From: Paraburkholderia nodosa
GTDB lineage: Bacteria; Pseudomonadota; Gammaproteobacteria; Burkholderiales; Burkholderiaceae
DNA: 64,000 nt
Direction of reading: 5' to 3'
Assembly (NCBI RefSeq): GCF_001718195.1
Contig: NZ_MCNV01000010.1
Coordinates: 186,001-250,000, forward strand
Both the position numbers and the translations under genes were made by a program. Each line of letters opens with the position of its first letter. The stretch's first letter is position 1. The notes beneath the pieces were generated by a model. That model made no database searches. It was not told where the DNA came from and was given only the letters and a program-made list of their open reading frames with translations. Positions 10,083-19,683 of this stretch are shown piece after piece.

Positions 10083-10976
10083 ATGAGCACGACCCTAAAC
10101 GAAGCCGTACGCGCAGAGGACGAAGCGATCCGCACGCCGTGGCGCGAATTCTGGCGCAAGTTCCGCAAGCAGCACGTCGCGCTCGGCGCGGGCGCGTTCG
10201 TGCTGCTGCTGGTGGTGATCGCGGTGTTCGCACCGCATCTCGTGCCTTACGACCCGGAAAATTACTTCGATTACGACTCGCTCAACGCGGGTCCCTCGGC
10301 GGCCCACTGGTTCGGCGTGGACGCGCTGGGCCGCGATATTTTCAGCCGCATTCTCGCGGGCACGCGCATTTCGCTCGCGGCGGGTTTTCTTTCGGTGGCG
10401 CTGGGCGCTATAGTCGGCACGTTCTTCGGCTTGCTCGCGGGTTACTATGAAGGCTGGTGGGATCGCATCACCATGCGTGTAGCCGACGTGCTGTTCGCAT
10501 TCCCAGGCATTCTGCTCGCCATCGGCGTGGTGGCGATCCTCGGCAACGGCATGATCAACGTGGTGTGCGCGGTGGCGGTGTTCAGCATTCCGGCGTTCGC
10601 GCGGCTCGTGCGCGGCAATACGCTCATGCTCAAGCATCTCACGTATGTGGAGGCCGCGCGCAGCATTGGCGCGTCGGACTGGACGATCATCATGCGGCAT
10701 ATCCTGCCGGGCACCGTGTCGTCCGTGATCGTGTATCTGACCATGCGTATCGGCACGTCGATCATCACGGCCGCGAGCCTGTCGTTCATCGGCCTCGGCG
10801 CGCAGCCGCCCACGCCGGAGTGGGGCGCCATGCTCAACGAGGCGCGCGCCGATATGGTGACGGCGCCGCATATCGCGCTGTTCCCGAGCCTCGCCATCTT
10901 CCTCACCGTGCTCGCGTTCAATCTGCTGGGTGACGGCTTGCGCGACGCACTCGACCCGAAGCTGGACCGCGCATGA
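10083..10976 (+). CDS. gsiD: peptide ABC transporter permease
   Basis: DppC/GsiD-type permease, 297 residues. It has an N-terminal cytoplasmic tail, an OppC-like first helix and the characteristic [20 protein letters not shown] segment after it. The EAA loop is [20 protein letters not shown]. The ATG lies 7 bp after the gsiC stop, and the 3' end overlaps the dmpA start by 4 bp, so translation is coupled. Confidence 0.9.
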   Translation: MSTTLNEAVRAEDEAIRTPWREFWRKFRKQHVALGAGAFVLLLVVIAVFAPHLVPYDPENYFDYDSLNAGPSAAHWFGVDALGRDIFSRILAGTRISLAAGFLSVALGAIVGTFFGLLAGYYEGWWDRITMRVADVLFAFPGILLAIGVVAILGNGMINVVCAVAVFSIPAFARLVRGNTLMLKHLTYVEAARSIGASDWTIIMRHILPGTVSSVIVYLTMRIGTSIITAASLSFIGLGAQPPTPEWGAMLNEARADMVTAPHIALFPSLAIFLTVLAFNLLGDGLRDALDPKLDRA

Positions 10977-12049
10977 GCATCGATCGTGGAGATACTGCGC
11001 CGCATATCGGCACACTGGCGAGCGGCGCAACGGGAACGATTGCCGACGTCAGCGGTGTGCGCGTCGGGCACTGCACGCTCGACGCGGGCGACGTGCAAAC
11101 GGGCGTGACCGTGCTGCTGCCGCATGCAGGCGACCTCTTTCGCGAGAAGGTGCCGGCGAGCGCTTGTGTGATCAACGGATTCGGCAAGAGCATCGGGCTC
11201 ATGCAGCTCGAAGCGTTGGGCGTGCTCGAAACGCCGGTTGCGCTGAGCAACACGTTTGCGGTGGGCACGCTCGCACAGGCGCAGGTTCGCGCGGCGGTCG
11301 CGGCGAATCCGCAAATCGGGCGCGGCCTGCCGACCGTCAATCCGCTCGTGTTCGAGTGCAACGACGGTTACCTGAACGACATTCAGGCGCTGGCCGTTCA
11401 TGAGGAACACTATCTCGCGGCCTGCGCCGCCGCGAGCGCCGACTTCGCACGCGGCAGCGTAGGCGCGGGGCGCGGCATGTCGAGCTTTGATCTGAAAGGC
11501 GGCATCGGCACGGCGTCGCGCGTCGTGCAGGCGGCGGGCGTGCAGTACACCGTGGGCGCGCTCGTGCTGGCGAACTTCGGCCGCTTGCCGATGCTGACGA
11601 TCAGCGGCGTGCCCGTGGGGCGCGTGCTTGCTGCGCGCGCGGCGTCGAACCGCGCGACGCAGGAGCCCGAGAAGGGCTCGATCATCATGCTGATCGCCAC
11701 GGACGCGCCGCTCGACGCGCGGCAGCTTCGACGCGTTGCGCTGCGCGCGGCAGCAGGTCTTGCGCGCACGGGGTCCGTCTATGGACACGGCAGCGGCGAT
11801 ATCGCCATGGCGTTCAGCACCGCGTACACATTGGCGCACGACGCATCGACCCACGCGTTGCCGCCCTTGCTCGCCGACTCGCAACTCGATCCGCTGTTTC
11901 AGGCAGGCGCCGATTGCGTCGAGCAGGCGATTCTCGACGCCTTGTGGAGCGCACGCACTGTGCAGGGCCGCGATGGCCACGTGCGTCTCGCGCTGCGCGA
12001 AGCGGCGCCCGATCTCGCCGATCTTCGTTCAGGCGGAGTGCACGCGTGA
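10973..12049 (+). CDS. dmpA: P1-family (S58) L-aminopeptidase/D-esterase or beta-peptidase
   Basis: 358 residues of the DmpA/BapA self-processing Ntn-like hydrolase family. Known members release N-terminal D- or beta-amino acids. The signatures [20 protein letters not shown] and [13 protein letters not shown] are present. By family analogy the chain would cleave before Ser236 (the G-S in EKGSIIM), exposing the nucleophile of the small subunit. No signal peptide is obvious, so it should act in the cytoplasm on peptides brought in by the adjacent importer. It overlaps gsiD upstream and dppA downstream by 4 bp each. Confidence 0.88.
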   Translation: MSIDRGDTAPHIGTLASGATGTIADVSGVRVGHCTLDAGDVQTGVTVLLPHAGDLFREKVPASACVINGFGKSIGLMQLEALGVLETPVALSNTFAVGTLAQAQVRAAVAANPQIGRGLPTVNPLVFECNDGYLNDIQALAVHEEHYLAACAAASADFARGSVGAGRGMSSFDLKGGIGTASRVVQAAGVQYTVGALVLANFGRLPMLTISGVPVGRVLAARAASNRATQEPEKGSIIMLIATDAPLDARQLRRVALRAAAGLARTGSVYGHGSGDIAMAFSTAYTLAHDASTHALPPLLADSQLDPLFQAGADCVEQAILDALWSARTVQGRDGHVRLALREAAPDLADLRSGGVHA

Positions 12050-12879
12050 AGGTACTCATTTCGGTCGATATCGAAGGCATAGGCGGCGTCTTCAACGTTC
12101 AGCAAACGCGCGCGGGAAACGCCGAGTACGAACAGGCCCGCCGCTGGATGACGCTCGAGGCGAACGCGGCCGTGGAAGGCGCATTCTCGGGCGGCGCGAG
12201 CGAAGTGTGGGTCAACGACTCGCATGGCGGTTTCAACAACCTGCTGCTCGACGAGATCGACGCGCGCGCACGCGTGATACTCGGCAAGCCGCGCACGCTT
12301 GGCATGATGGCGGGGCTCGAGCACCGGCCCGCGCTTGTTTTCATGATCGGCTATCACGCCATGGCGCAAAGCCGCGGCATGCTTGCGCACACCATCAACA
12401 GCTTTGCGTTCGCGCGCGTGCTCGTGGACGGCGTGGCGACGGGCGAGGCGGGGCTGTATGGCGCGCTCGCGCAGGAATACGGCGCACGCGTGGCGCTGCT
12501 CAGCGGTGACGATGTATTCGAAGACGAAACGCGGCCCGCTTTTCCCGATGCGAAGTTCGTCGTGGTGAAGCGCGCCCGCGGCCACGCGAGCGGCGATCTG
12601 CTGACGCCCGCCGCGAGCCGCGAACGGGTTCGCGACGCGGCGCGCGAAGCCGCCGGGCAGGTCGCACGCGACGGCGAATGGTGGGACCGCGCGTGTGCGG
12701 CGCCGCGTATGCGCACGTGCGAACTGCACACGCAGACGACTGCGCTGGCGGATCTCTTTGCGCAGTGGCCGGGTGTCGAGCGCGCGGCGGGCTGCGTGAT
12801 CCGGTTTGGGGCGCCAACCGCCGAGTTTCTCGTGCGCACGCTCAATAGCTTGTCGGCGATGTCGGCGGTGCTGCGATGA
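12046..12879 (+). CDS. dppA: M55-family D-aminopeptidase (DppA-like)
   Basis: 277 residues homologous to the zinc D-aminopeptidase DppA of Bacillus. The metal and catalytic residues fall almost exactly where expected: Asp8 and Glu10 (SVDIEGIGG), His60 (WVNDSHGG), His104 (IGYHAMA), His115 and Glu134 (TGEAGL). Translation starts at GTG 12046, overlapping the dmpA stop (GTGA). Known relatives hydrolyse D-Ala-D-Ala and D-Ala-Gly-Gly and form cytoplasmic decamers. As the last gene of the operon it supports a role in using D-amino-acid peptides, for example cell-wall fragments. Confidence 0.9.
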   Translation: MKVLISVDIEGIGGVFNVQQTRAGNAEYEQARRWMTLEANAAVEGAFSGGASEVWVNDSHGGFNNLLLDEIDARARVILGKPRTLGMMAGLEHRPALVFMIGYHAMAQSRGMLAHTINSFAFARVLVDGVATGEAGLYGALAQEYGARVALLSGDDVFEDETRPAFPDAKFVVVKRARGHASGDLLTPAASRERVRDAAREAAGQVARDGEWWDRACAAPRMRTCELHTQTTALADLFAQWPGVERAAGCVIRFGAPTAEFLVRTLNSLSAMSAVLR

Positions 12880-12929
12880 GGCGGCCGCTGGTCTCGGCAT
12901 TGTGCAACTAACAGTCAGCCCCGTCACGC

Positions 12930-12960
12930 CCAACAAAACGGACTGGCGGCCTCGCCGCCA
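12930..12960 (-). terminator. hairpin between dppA and glgX
   Basis: A stem TGGCGGC-CTC-GCCGCCA (12944-12960) lies in the gap between convergent dppA and glgX. Read on the minus strand it is followed by GTCCGTTTTGTT, so it could end glgX transcripts. On the plus strand there is no T-run. Confidence 0.4.
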
Positions 12961-12980
12961 ATCCGCCAAAAGCCTGCCGT

Positions 12981-15158
12981 TCAACCCGTCAGGTCTTCCT
13001 CCAGCCGGTCGAACACCCGCTGTGTCGCGCCACGCGCATGCAGCGCGAACAGCAGCAGCGAACGGCCCGTCACCTGGTAGATATCGCCCGCTTCGAATTC
13101 GGGCAGTTCGTCGCGCACGGGCATGTTCGTGTCGATGAGGCAGTTCCACTGGTCGTTGCCCGGCACCGAAGGAAGCGTGAAATCCACCACGTCGTGATAG
13201 GCGTTGAACACGATGAGCATGGTCGCATCCGAGGCGAGGCGCATGATGCCACTCGTTTGCGATCGTCCATCGATCAGCATGCCGAAGCAACGCATGGCCG
13301 CATCGTCCCACTGCTCCTGAGCGAGCGGTACGCCTGCGGGCGAGAGCCATTCGACGTCGGTGACGTCGAGCGTCGCGTTGTGCTCGCCGATGAGAAACCG
13401 GTTGCGTCGCAGCACCGGCAGCGCATGGCGCAGCGCGGTAAGCTTGCGCACGAAGTCGGCGAGCGCGCGGCCCGTGTCGTCGATGCCGTCCCAGTCCACC
13501 CAGCTCACGTCGTTGTCCTGGCAGTACGCGTTGTTGTTGCCTCGCTGCGTGCGACCGAACTCGTCGCCCGCGAGCAGCATCGGCGTGCCCTGCGAGAGCA
13601 GCAGCGTGGCGAGGAAGTTGCGCTTCTGGCGCTCGCGCAGCGCGCGGATCTCGGGGTCATCGGTCGGGCCTTCCGCGCCGCAGTTCCACGAGAGATTGTC
13701 GCCGTGGCCGTCGCGGTTCTCTTCGCCGTTGGCTTCGTTGTGACGGTCGTTGTACGAAACGAGATCGTTCAGCGTGAAGCCGTCGTGCGCAGTGACGAAG
13801 TTCACGCTCGACCATGGCCGCCGTCCGCGCCGGTTGAAGCTGTCGCCCGAAGCGCACAGGCGCGTGGCGAGTTCGGGCGCCTTGCCCTCGTCGCCTTTCC
13901 ACCAGGCGCGCGCGGTGTCGCGAAAGCGGTCGTTCCATTCCATCCAGCCGGGCGGGAAGCCGCCCACCTGGTAGCCGCCCGGCCCGCAGTCCCACGGCTC
14001 GGCAATCAGCTTCACGCTCGCGAGAATCGGGTCCTGGCGGCAGCTGTCGAGAAAGCCGCCGCCTTCGTCGAAGCCATAGGGCTCGCGCCCGAGGATCGTC
14101 GCGAGGTCGAAGCGAAAACCGTCCACGCCCATTTCGAGCACCCAGTAGCGCAGGCTGTCCGTGACCATCTGCAGCACGCGCGGGTGCGAGAGGTTGAGCG
14201 TATTGCCCGTGCCTGTGTCGTTGATGTAGTAGCGCCGGTCTTCGGGTAGCCGGTAGTACGAAGCATTGTCGATGCCGCGAAACGAGAGCGTCGGACCGAG
14301 TTCGCTGCCTTCAGCGGTGTGGTTATAGACCACGTCGAGTATCACTTCGAGACCCGCCTGGTGCAGGCGGTCCACCATGTTCTTGAACTCGTCGATCGAG
14401 CCGTGCGCGCCCACCGAGTAGCGCGGGTCCGGCGCGAAGAAGCCGATGGTGTTGTAGCCCCAGTAGTTCGTGAGACCGCGTTCGAGCAGGTGCGAGTCAT
14501 TCACGAAGGTGTGGATGGGCAGCAACTCCACGGATGTCACGCCGAGCCCGCGGATATATTCGAGCACCGGCGTCTGCGCGAGCCCCGCGAAGGTGCCGCG
14601 CTCTTCGTGCGGCACGTCGGGGTGGCGGATCGTGAAGCCGCGCACATGCGTTTCGTAGATGATCGTGCGCTCGCGCGGCACACGTTCGCGCATCGGGTGG
14701 TGCCATGTGAAGCCCTGATCGACCACGCGGCAGCGCGGCACATAACGCGCGCTGTCTCGCGTGTCGAACGAGAGATCGCCGTCGGGGCTCCCGATCGTGT
14801 AGCCGAACACGGCGGGATGCCAGCGCAGCGCGCCCACGTGCGCCTTCGCGTAGGGATCGAGCAGCAGCTTGTGCGGATTGAAGCGATGGCCCGCCTGCGG
14901 CTCGTAGGGCCCGTGCACGCGATAGCCGTAGATGGCGCCCGGTGCGAGGTCGGGCAGATAGACGTGCCACACCTCGTCGGTGTATTCGGGCAACTCGATG
15001 CGTTCGAGTTCGCGCAGGCCGCTCTTGTCGAAGAGACACAACTCGACCTTGGCAGCGTTCGCGGAGAAGAGCGCGAAGTTCACGCCGCGGCCGTTCCAGG
15101 TGGCGCCGAGCGGGAACGGCTGTCCTTCTACGATACGGGTGGCGGTTTTTTTCTTCAT
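12981..15158 (-). CDS. glgX: glycogen debranching enzyme GlgX
   Basis: GH13 isoamylase-type enzyme of 725 residues that hydrolyses alpha-1,6 branches of limit dextrins. An N-terminal CBM48/isoamylase domain (FPLGATWNGRGVNFALFSA) is followed by the (beta/alpha)8 barrel. The catalytic triad regions are visible: nucleophile in DGFRFDLATILG, acid/base Glu in LIAEPWDCG and the third Asp in FVTAHDGFTLNDL. The family-typical ETHVRGFT stretch is also intact. ATG 15158 (MKKKTATRIVEG) is preferred because the longer in-frame extension looks non-coding. It stands alone with no other glycogen gene in the window. Confidence 0.92.
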   Translation of the reverse strand: MKKKTATRIVEGQPFPLGATWNGRGVNFALFSANAAKVELCLFDKSGLRELERIELPEYTDEVWHVYLPDLAPGAIYGYRVHGPYEPQAGHRFNPHKLLLDPYAKAHVGALRWHPAVFGYTIGSPDGDLSFDTRDSARYVPRCRVVDQGFTWHHPMRERVPRERTIIYETHVRGFTIRHPDVPHEERGTFAGLAQTPVLEYIRGLGVTSVELLPIHTFVNDSHLLERGLTNYWGYNTIGFFAPDPRYSVGAHGSIDEFKNMVDRLHQAGLEVILDVVYNHTAEGSELGPTLSFRGIDNASYYRLPEDRRYYINDTGTGNTLNLSHPRVLQMVTDSLRYWVLEMGVDGFRFDLATILGREPYGFDEGGGFLDSCRQDPILASVKLIAEPWDCGPGGYQVGGFPPGWMEWNDRFRDTARAWWKGDEGKAPELATRLCASGDSFNRRGRRPWSSVNFVTAHDGFTLNDLVSYNDRHNEANGEENRDGHGDNLSWNCGAEGPTDDPEIRALRERQKRNFLATLLLSQGTPMLLAGDEFGRTQRGNNNAYCQDNDVSWVDWDGIDDTGRALADFVRKLTALRHALPVLRRNRFLIGEHNATLDVTDVEWLSPAGVPLAQEQWDDAAMRCFGMLIDGRSQTSGIMRLASDATMLIVFNAYHDVVDFTLPSVPGNDQWNCLIDTNMPVRDELPEFEAGDIYQVTGRSLLLFALHARGATQRVFDRLEEDLTG

Positions 15159-15385
15159 GGGCTCGTCGGTTGGGGACGCGATGGCGCGCGCCACCAATGC
15201 CGTTGCGCGCGAGGGCGGGCTTGTGTCAAGCAAGGTTTGGGCCCAGGGCCCGCAGCGCAGCGGATAGACGAGAAGAGAGGGGCCGGATACACGGGGCACC
15301 GCGGTGGTGCGCGCTGCGCGCGTGTAGCTTTGGCGCAGCGCGTGCCCAGATTTACCGATGTCGACCCAGACTTCGCGTGCAGCGC

Positions 15386-15709
15386 CTACTTCACGGTTTG
15401 CACGACTTCGAAGCCTTCGAACTCGGGATGGCTCAAATAGACCGGACGGTTTGCCCCTCCCGCATTGCCCGCGTTTCGATGCGCCGCGCGAAAGGCGTCG
15501 GAACGCGTCCAGTCTTCGAAGTGCGCGTGGCTCGCCCAGATCGTGTGGCTCGCGTAGAGCACGTGGTCTTCGCGCTGCGGGCCTTTGAGCAGATGAAATT
15601 CGATGAAGCCGGGCACTTGCTTCAAGTGCGTGTCGCGCGTGGCCCAGACTTCCTCGAATGCGGCCTCGGAGCCCGGCGCGACCTTGAAGCGATTCATGGC
15701 GATGTACAT
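15386..15709 (-). CDS. antibiotic biosynthesis monooxygenase / HmoA-like protein
   Basis: A 107-residue ABM-fold protein beginning MYIAMNRFKVAPGSEAAFEE, typical of the IsdG/HmoA-like family in proteobacteria. Conserved features are Asn6, the WATRDTHLKQVPGF segment and the YASHTIWASHAHFEDW region, where His/Trp residues would line a heme or aromatic pocket. The ATG at 15709 has a good GAGGAA ribosome site. Relatives degrade heme or oxidise aromatics as small dimers without cofactor, but the substrate here is not known. The gene stands between a chemoreceptor remnant and glgX. Confidence 0.82.
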   Translation of the reverse strand: MYIAMNRFKVAPGSEAAFEEVWATRDTHLKQVPGFIEFHLLKGPQREDHVLYASHTIWASHAHFEDWTRSDAFRAAHRNAGNAGGANRPVYLSHPEFEGFEVVQTVK

Positions 15710-15788
15710 TGCGGCGTTCCTCTTCGCGTACGAAAAATCGATAGGCAAGGCGGCGGGTGACTGCGCCCGCCGCCGCTTCGAGATCCGA

Positions 15789-15965
15789 TTATAAGAGGCC
15801 GCGAAGGCGCTCGCGCCGCGTCGGTCCGTCGGCCTCAGCCAACACGGAACACTTGTACGGTGCCAGCGCCGCCGCGTTGAGCGCGAGGATATTGGTTTGA
15901 AACGCGATGCCTTCGATGATGGCGCTTCGGCTTCCCCATAACGTATCTTCGCGTTGTCGTAGAGG
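15789..15965 (-). pseudogene. remnant of a chemoreceptor (MCP) signalling tip
   Basis: The minus strand has an open stretch ending at 15789 that contains [16 protein letters not shown] (about 15873-15920). This is the near-invariant hairpin tip of methyl-accepting chemotaxis proteins; the intact receptor in this window reads [16 protein letters not shown]. Both flanks (TLWGSRS before, LAPYKCSVLAEADG after) are unlike any MCP, and no start codon or other MCP region is nearby. It appears to be a short fragment left from a deleted or rearranged chemoreceptor gene. Confidence 0.6.
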
Positions 15966-16013
15966 TGCTTCTTGACTAGCCGCCGGGATTTAGGGCTGAG
16001 CCTGACCCGCCGC

Positions 16014-17183
16014 TCACGCGATCGCGGCCGCCGGACGCACCGCCGCGCTCGGCGGCTGTCCGGTCTGCTGCCGCGAGCGGCCCGAGCTGAGATAGTCGGC
16101 GATCGAATCCTGTGTGATCTCGCCCACGTAGGCGCCGTCGGCGTCGAGCACCGGCATCCACGAGGCGCGGAACTGGTACATCTTGGAGAGCACGATGCGC
16201 AGGTTGTCGTCGACAGAAACCGTAGCCGGGAAGGGCGTGATGCGATCGCCGCAGACGCCTTCGACCCCGCGCGCGGCGCGGCGCGCCACGAAGCCGAGCG
16301 CGTGCTGCGCGTCGTCGAGCACGGTGAGATAGCGAGAATCGCTTTCGTCCATCGCGGCGAACGCGTGCGAGAGCGGCGTTTCGGCGCGCGCCGTTTCGGG
16401 TTGCGTGGCGGCGTCGCCGGCCTTCACGAGCAACAGGCGCTTGAGTGTGCTGTCCTGACCCACGAACTGCGCGACGAAGTCGTCATGCGGGCGCGCGAGC
16501 AGCGTATCGGGGTGGTCGTATTGCACGAGCCTGCCGCGCCGGAAGACCGCGATGCGGTCGCCCAGCTTGATCGCCTCGTCGATATCGTGGCTCACCATGA
16601 TGACGGTCTTCTTCAGTTGCCGCTGCATCTGGAAGAACTCGTTCTGGATGGCCTCGCGATTGATCGGATCGACCGCGCCGAACGGCTCGTCCATGAGCAG
16701 CACGGGCGGATCGGCAGCGAGCGCGCGAATCACGCCGATACGCTGCTGCTGACCGCCCGAAAGCTCGCGCGGATAACGCTTCAAATACAGCTTCGGGTCG
16801 AGCGCGACCATCGACATCAGCTCTGCCGCGCGTTCGGCGCAGCGCTTCTTGTCCCAGCCGAGCAGCCGCGGCACGACCGTGATGTTCTCCGCGATCGTCA
16901 TGTTCGGGAAGAGGCCGATCTGCTGGATCACATAGCCGATGCGGCGGCGCAGATCCACTTCGTTCAGGCCCGTCGTGTCTTCGCCGTTGATGAGCACGCG
17001 GCCCGAGGTCGGCTCGATCAGCCGGTTGATCATCTTCAGCGTGGTGGTCTTGCCGCAGCCCGAGGGGCCGAGGAACACGCAGATCTCGCCTTCGGCCACC
17101 GAAAGGCTCACCGAATCGACGGCGCGCACGGCCTGGCCGTCTTTCTGCGTGAAGGTCTTCGTCAGTTGGTCGAGTTCGATCAT
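16014..17183 (-). CDS. glycine betaine/choline-type ABC transporter ATP-binding protein
   Basis: OpuCA/YehX-type ATPase of 389 residues. The N-terminal ABC domain has Walker A GPSGCGKTTT, Q-loop region YVIQQIGLFPN, signature LSGGQQQRIGVIRAL and Walker B VLLMDEPFGAVD. The C-terminal part (about 250-365) resembles a CBS pair, which in OpuA-type importers senses ionic strength. The start at 17183 has AAAGGAG upstream and overlaps the stop of the preceding permease gene by 4 bp. Last gene of a four-gene minus-strand operon. Confidence 0.9.
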   Translation of the reverse strand: MIELDQLTKTFTQKDGQAVRAVDSVSLSVAEGEICVFLGPSGCGKTTTLKMINRLIEPTSGRVLINGEDTTGLNEVDLRRRIGYVIQQIGLFPNMTIAENITVVPRLLGWDKKRCAERAAELMSMVALDPKLYLKRYPRELSGGQQQRIGVIRALAADPPVLLMDEPFGAVDPINREAIQNEFFQMQRQLKKTVIMVSHDIDEAIKLGDRIAVFRRGRLVQYDHPDTLLARPHDDFVAQFVGQDSTLKRLLLVKAGDAATQPETARAETPLSHAFAAMDESDSRYLTVLDDAQHALGFVARRAARGVEGVCGDRITPFPATVSVDDNLRIVLSKMYQFRASWMPVLDADGAYVGEITQDSIADYLSSGRSRQQTGQPPSAAVRPAAAIA

Positions 17184-17833
17184 GTCTTCTGTACTCCTTT
17201 CGGTGTCAAAGCGCGCTGCAGCATCTGCAACAACAGGTCGGCGACGATCGCGAGCACGCTCACGAGCACGGCGCCCACGAGCAGCTTCATCATGCTGCTC
17301 TGGCCAATGGCGCGAATGATCAACGTGCCGAGGCCGCCCGCGCCGATCACGGCGGCAATGGTCATCACGCCGATGTTCATCACGACCGCCGTGCGCACGC
17401 CCGCAAGAATCACGGGCACGGCCAGCGGCAGATCGACGAGACGCAGCCGCTGCCACGACGTCATGCCGATGCCGGTGCCGGCTTCCTTGATGCCCGCATC
17501 CACGTTGCGTAGCGCGAGGTAGGTGTTGCGCATGATCGGCAGCAGCGAGTAGAGAAACACAGCCGTAATGGCGGGCACCGCGCCAATGCCCTGACCGAAG
17601 CGCGAGAATACCGGGATCATCAGGCCGAATAGCGCGATGGAGGGCAGCGTGAGGATGATGGTCGCCAGTCCCAGCAGCGGTGCGGCGAGCCAGTCATGGC
17701 GGCTGATGAGCACGCCGAGCGGCACGCCCGCGATGATCGCGCAGCCCACGGCGATGCCCACGAGGTAGAGGTGCTGGAGCGTGAGTTGCAGCAGCTCGGG
17801 CCAGCTCGAAGCGAGATAGTCGAATACGTTCAT
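17180..17833 (-). CDS. osmoprotectant ABC transporter permease
   Basis: 217-residue OpuCB/YehW-type permease with about five to six membrane helices and an EAA-like loop (GIKEAGTGIGMTSWQRLRLVDLP is the coupling region). It overlaps the ATPase gene by 4 bp and follows the binding-protein gene by 15 bp. It forms half of the membrane channel with the permease encoded at 18769-19485. Confidence 0.9.
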   Translation of the reverse strand: MNVFDYLASSWPELLQLTLQHLYLVGIAVGCAIIAGVPLGVLISRHDWLAAPLLGLATIILTLPSIALFGLMIPVFSRFGQGIGAVPAITAVFLYSLLPIMRNTYLALRNVDAGIKEAGTGIGMTSWQRLRLVDLPLAVPVILAGVRTAVVMNIGVMTIAAVIGAGGLGTLIIRAIGQSSMMKLLVGAVLVSVLAIVADLLLQMLQRALTPKGVQKT

Positions 17834-17848
17834 AGGGCCTGGCCTCCT

Positions 17849-18772
17849 TCAGGGGAGCGTATGCGTGCGCAGGAACTCCGCCGCGACTTGCTGGGCGGAC
17901 TTGCCGTCGAGATCGACGGCCTTGTTCATGTCTTGCATCGCGTCGTTGTTGAGGGCGGCGGACAGCGCGTTGAGCTGCGCGGCCAGTTTGGGATCGCGCT
18001 CCAGCACTTCCTTGCGTACCACGGGCGTGGCGTTGTACGGCGGGAAGAAGTGCTTGTCGTCTTCGAGCGGCACGATGCCGAAGCCCTTCACGCGGCCATC
18101 GGTCGTGTAGACGAGGCCGATCTTCAACTGGTTGTTATGCAGCGCCGTGTAGACGAGGCCGGGGTCCATCTGCTTCATCTGCGAGCGGTCAAAGCTCATG
18201 TCGTAGGTGGCGAGCAGGGGCTTGAGACCATCCGGACGATTCGCGAACTCGGCGTCCATGCCGAACACGTAGCGCTTCGCGTCGGGGTCCGTCTTCAACT
18301 TTTGCGCAAGCTGCGAGACCGTGGTGATGCCGGTTTCCTCGGCGAATTTGCTTGGCAGGCCTAATGCATACGTGTCGTTGAGCGGCGAGGCATTGAGCCA
18401 GACGAGACCGCGCGGCGCATCGAGCGCCTTCACGCGCTCGTACATCGCTTCGGGCGAAAGCTTCTCCGTCAGCTTGTCGTAGACGAGTGCCGCCGTGCCC
18501 GTGTAGTCCCAAACGAGGTCGAACTGGCCGTTCTCCAGCGCACTGCGCATGAGCGTGCTGCCAAGGCCGGAGCGCACCTCAACGGAATAGCCGCGCGAGC
18601 GCAGGTATTGCGCTGTGACTTCGGCTAGCACGTATTGCTCGGTGAAGTTCTTCGCGCCCAGTACGAGCTTGGGCTGTGCGAATGCGGGTGTGGCGGCGGC
18701 GACGAGCGCCGTGCCGATCAGGCAGGCCTGAACGAAGCGGCGCAGAGATTTGAACGGTGACGCGAGCATCAT
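17849..18772 (-). CDS. osmoprotectant ABC transporter substrate-binding protein
   Basis: OpuAC/YehZ-type periplasmic binding protein of about 307 residues. The signal peptide runs to a TPAFAQ cleavage site. The mature N-terminus KLVLGAKNFTEQYVLAEV is diagnostic of the quaternary-amine binding family, and WDYTGTAALVYDKL is also conserved. The ATG at 18772 overlaps the stop of the upstream permease (ATGA). Expected ligands are glycine betaine, choline or relatives. Which one cannot be told. Confidence 0.9.
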   Translation of the reverse strand: MMLASPFKSLRRFVQACLIGTALVAAATPAFAQPKLVLGAKNFTEQYVLAEVTAQYLRSRGYSVEVRSGLGSTLMRSALENGQFDLVWDYTGTAALVYDKLTEKLSPEAMYERVKALDAPRGLVWLNASPLNDTYALGLPSKFAEETGITTVSQLAQKLKTDPDAKRYVFGMDAEFANRPDGLKPLLATYDMSFDRSQMKQMDPGLVYTALHNNQLKIGLVYTTDGRVKGFGIVPLEDDKHFFPPYNATPVVRKEVLERDPKLAAQLNALSAALNNDAMQDMNKAVDLDGKSAQQVAAEFLRTHTLP

Positions 18773-19485
18773 GCGAGCCCTCCGTGACGCGCGAGCCACT
18801 GATGGCTGCCGGCGGCAACCACGCCGTCGAGCACGAGCGCGAGCGCGGCCGTGAACGCGGCGCCGAGCAGCAGCAAGGGCTGATCGTTCAGATAGATGCC
18901 GGGGAAAATGAGCGAGCCGAGGCTGTCGGCGCCGATCAGATAGGCGAGCGGCGCCGTGCCCACGTTGATGGCGAGCGCGGTGCGCACACCGCCCACGATG
19001 ATGGGCAGCGCGCCCGGCAATTCCACGCGCGTGAGCGACTGCCAGCCCGTCATGCCGATGCCGCGCGCGGCTTCGCGCAGCGCGGCCGGCACGTTCTTCA
19101 CGCCTTCATACGTATTGCGCGTGATGGGCAGCAGCGACGCGAGAAAGAGCGCGACGATCGCGGGAACGTCGCCGATGCCGAACACGCCGAGTGCAATGGC
19201 GAGCACCGCGAGCGAGGGGATCGTGTTGCCCACGTTGAAGATTTGCATGAAGCGTTCGGCCTGTCGCACGAAGCGCGGCCGGCTCAGCAGCACACCGGCG
19301 GGTACGCCGACCACGATGGCGAGCGCCATCGAATAGCCGACGAGCAGCAGGTGCCGCCCAGTGTAGTAGGCGAGGTCGCCTGCGTGGCTTTGCCACGTAT
19401 CGGCGCCGATGGCGCGTGAGAGTGCCCACGCGATGACGGCAAGGGCGATCAGGCTGCCCGCGAGCAGGGCAGAGCGTCGAGTCAT
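18769..19485 (-). CDS. osmoprotectant ABC transporter permease (first gene of operon)
   Basis: 238-residue permease of the OpuC/YehY class and paralogue of the one at 17180-17833; both carry a GMTxWQ coupling loop. A strong AGGAGG ribosome site precedes the ATG. The four-gene order permease, binding protein, permease, ATPase is common for this importer in beta- and gammaproteobacteria. The operon promoter should lie in the 19.5-kb gap. Confidence 0.9.
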   Translation of the reverse strand: MTRRSALLAGSLIALAVIAWALSRAIGADTWQSHAGDLAYYTGRHLLLVGYSMALAIVVGVPAGVLLSRPRFVRQAERFMQIFNVGNTIPSLAVLAIALGVFGIGDVPAIVALFLASLLPITRNTYEGVKNVPAALREAARGIGMTGWQSLTRVELPGALPIIVGGVRTALAINVGTAPLAYLIGADSLGSLIFPGIYLNDQPLLLLGAAFTAALALVLDGVVAAGSHQWLARHGGLA

Positions 19486-19683
19486 GAAGGTACGCCTCCT
19501 TGTTTTTGTGCCGCGCGGCGCAACGCTGCGCAGCGGGGACGCCGATGAGGATGCTCAAGGCGCCGCGAAGGAAGTTCGTGATCCCGGCATGGCCGCGATT
19601 GGAACCGACTAAAACTACGGACCAGAAAACGAACGAAAACCAGTCCGCCCGCGCACGTTAGCTACGTGGCGGCAGTGATATGA

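Noticed and set aside
15972-17522. 516-codon plus-strand ORF opposite the osmoprotectant ATPase and permease
   Set aside because: The minus strand carries clear ABC motifs and the plus product is His/Arg-rich without domains.
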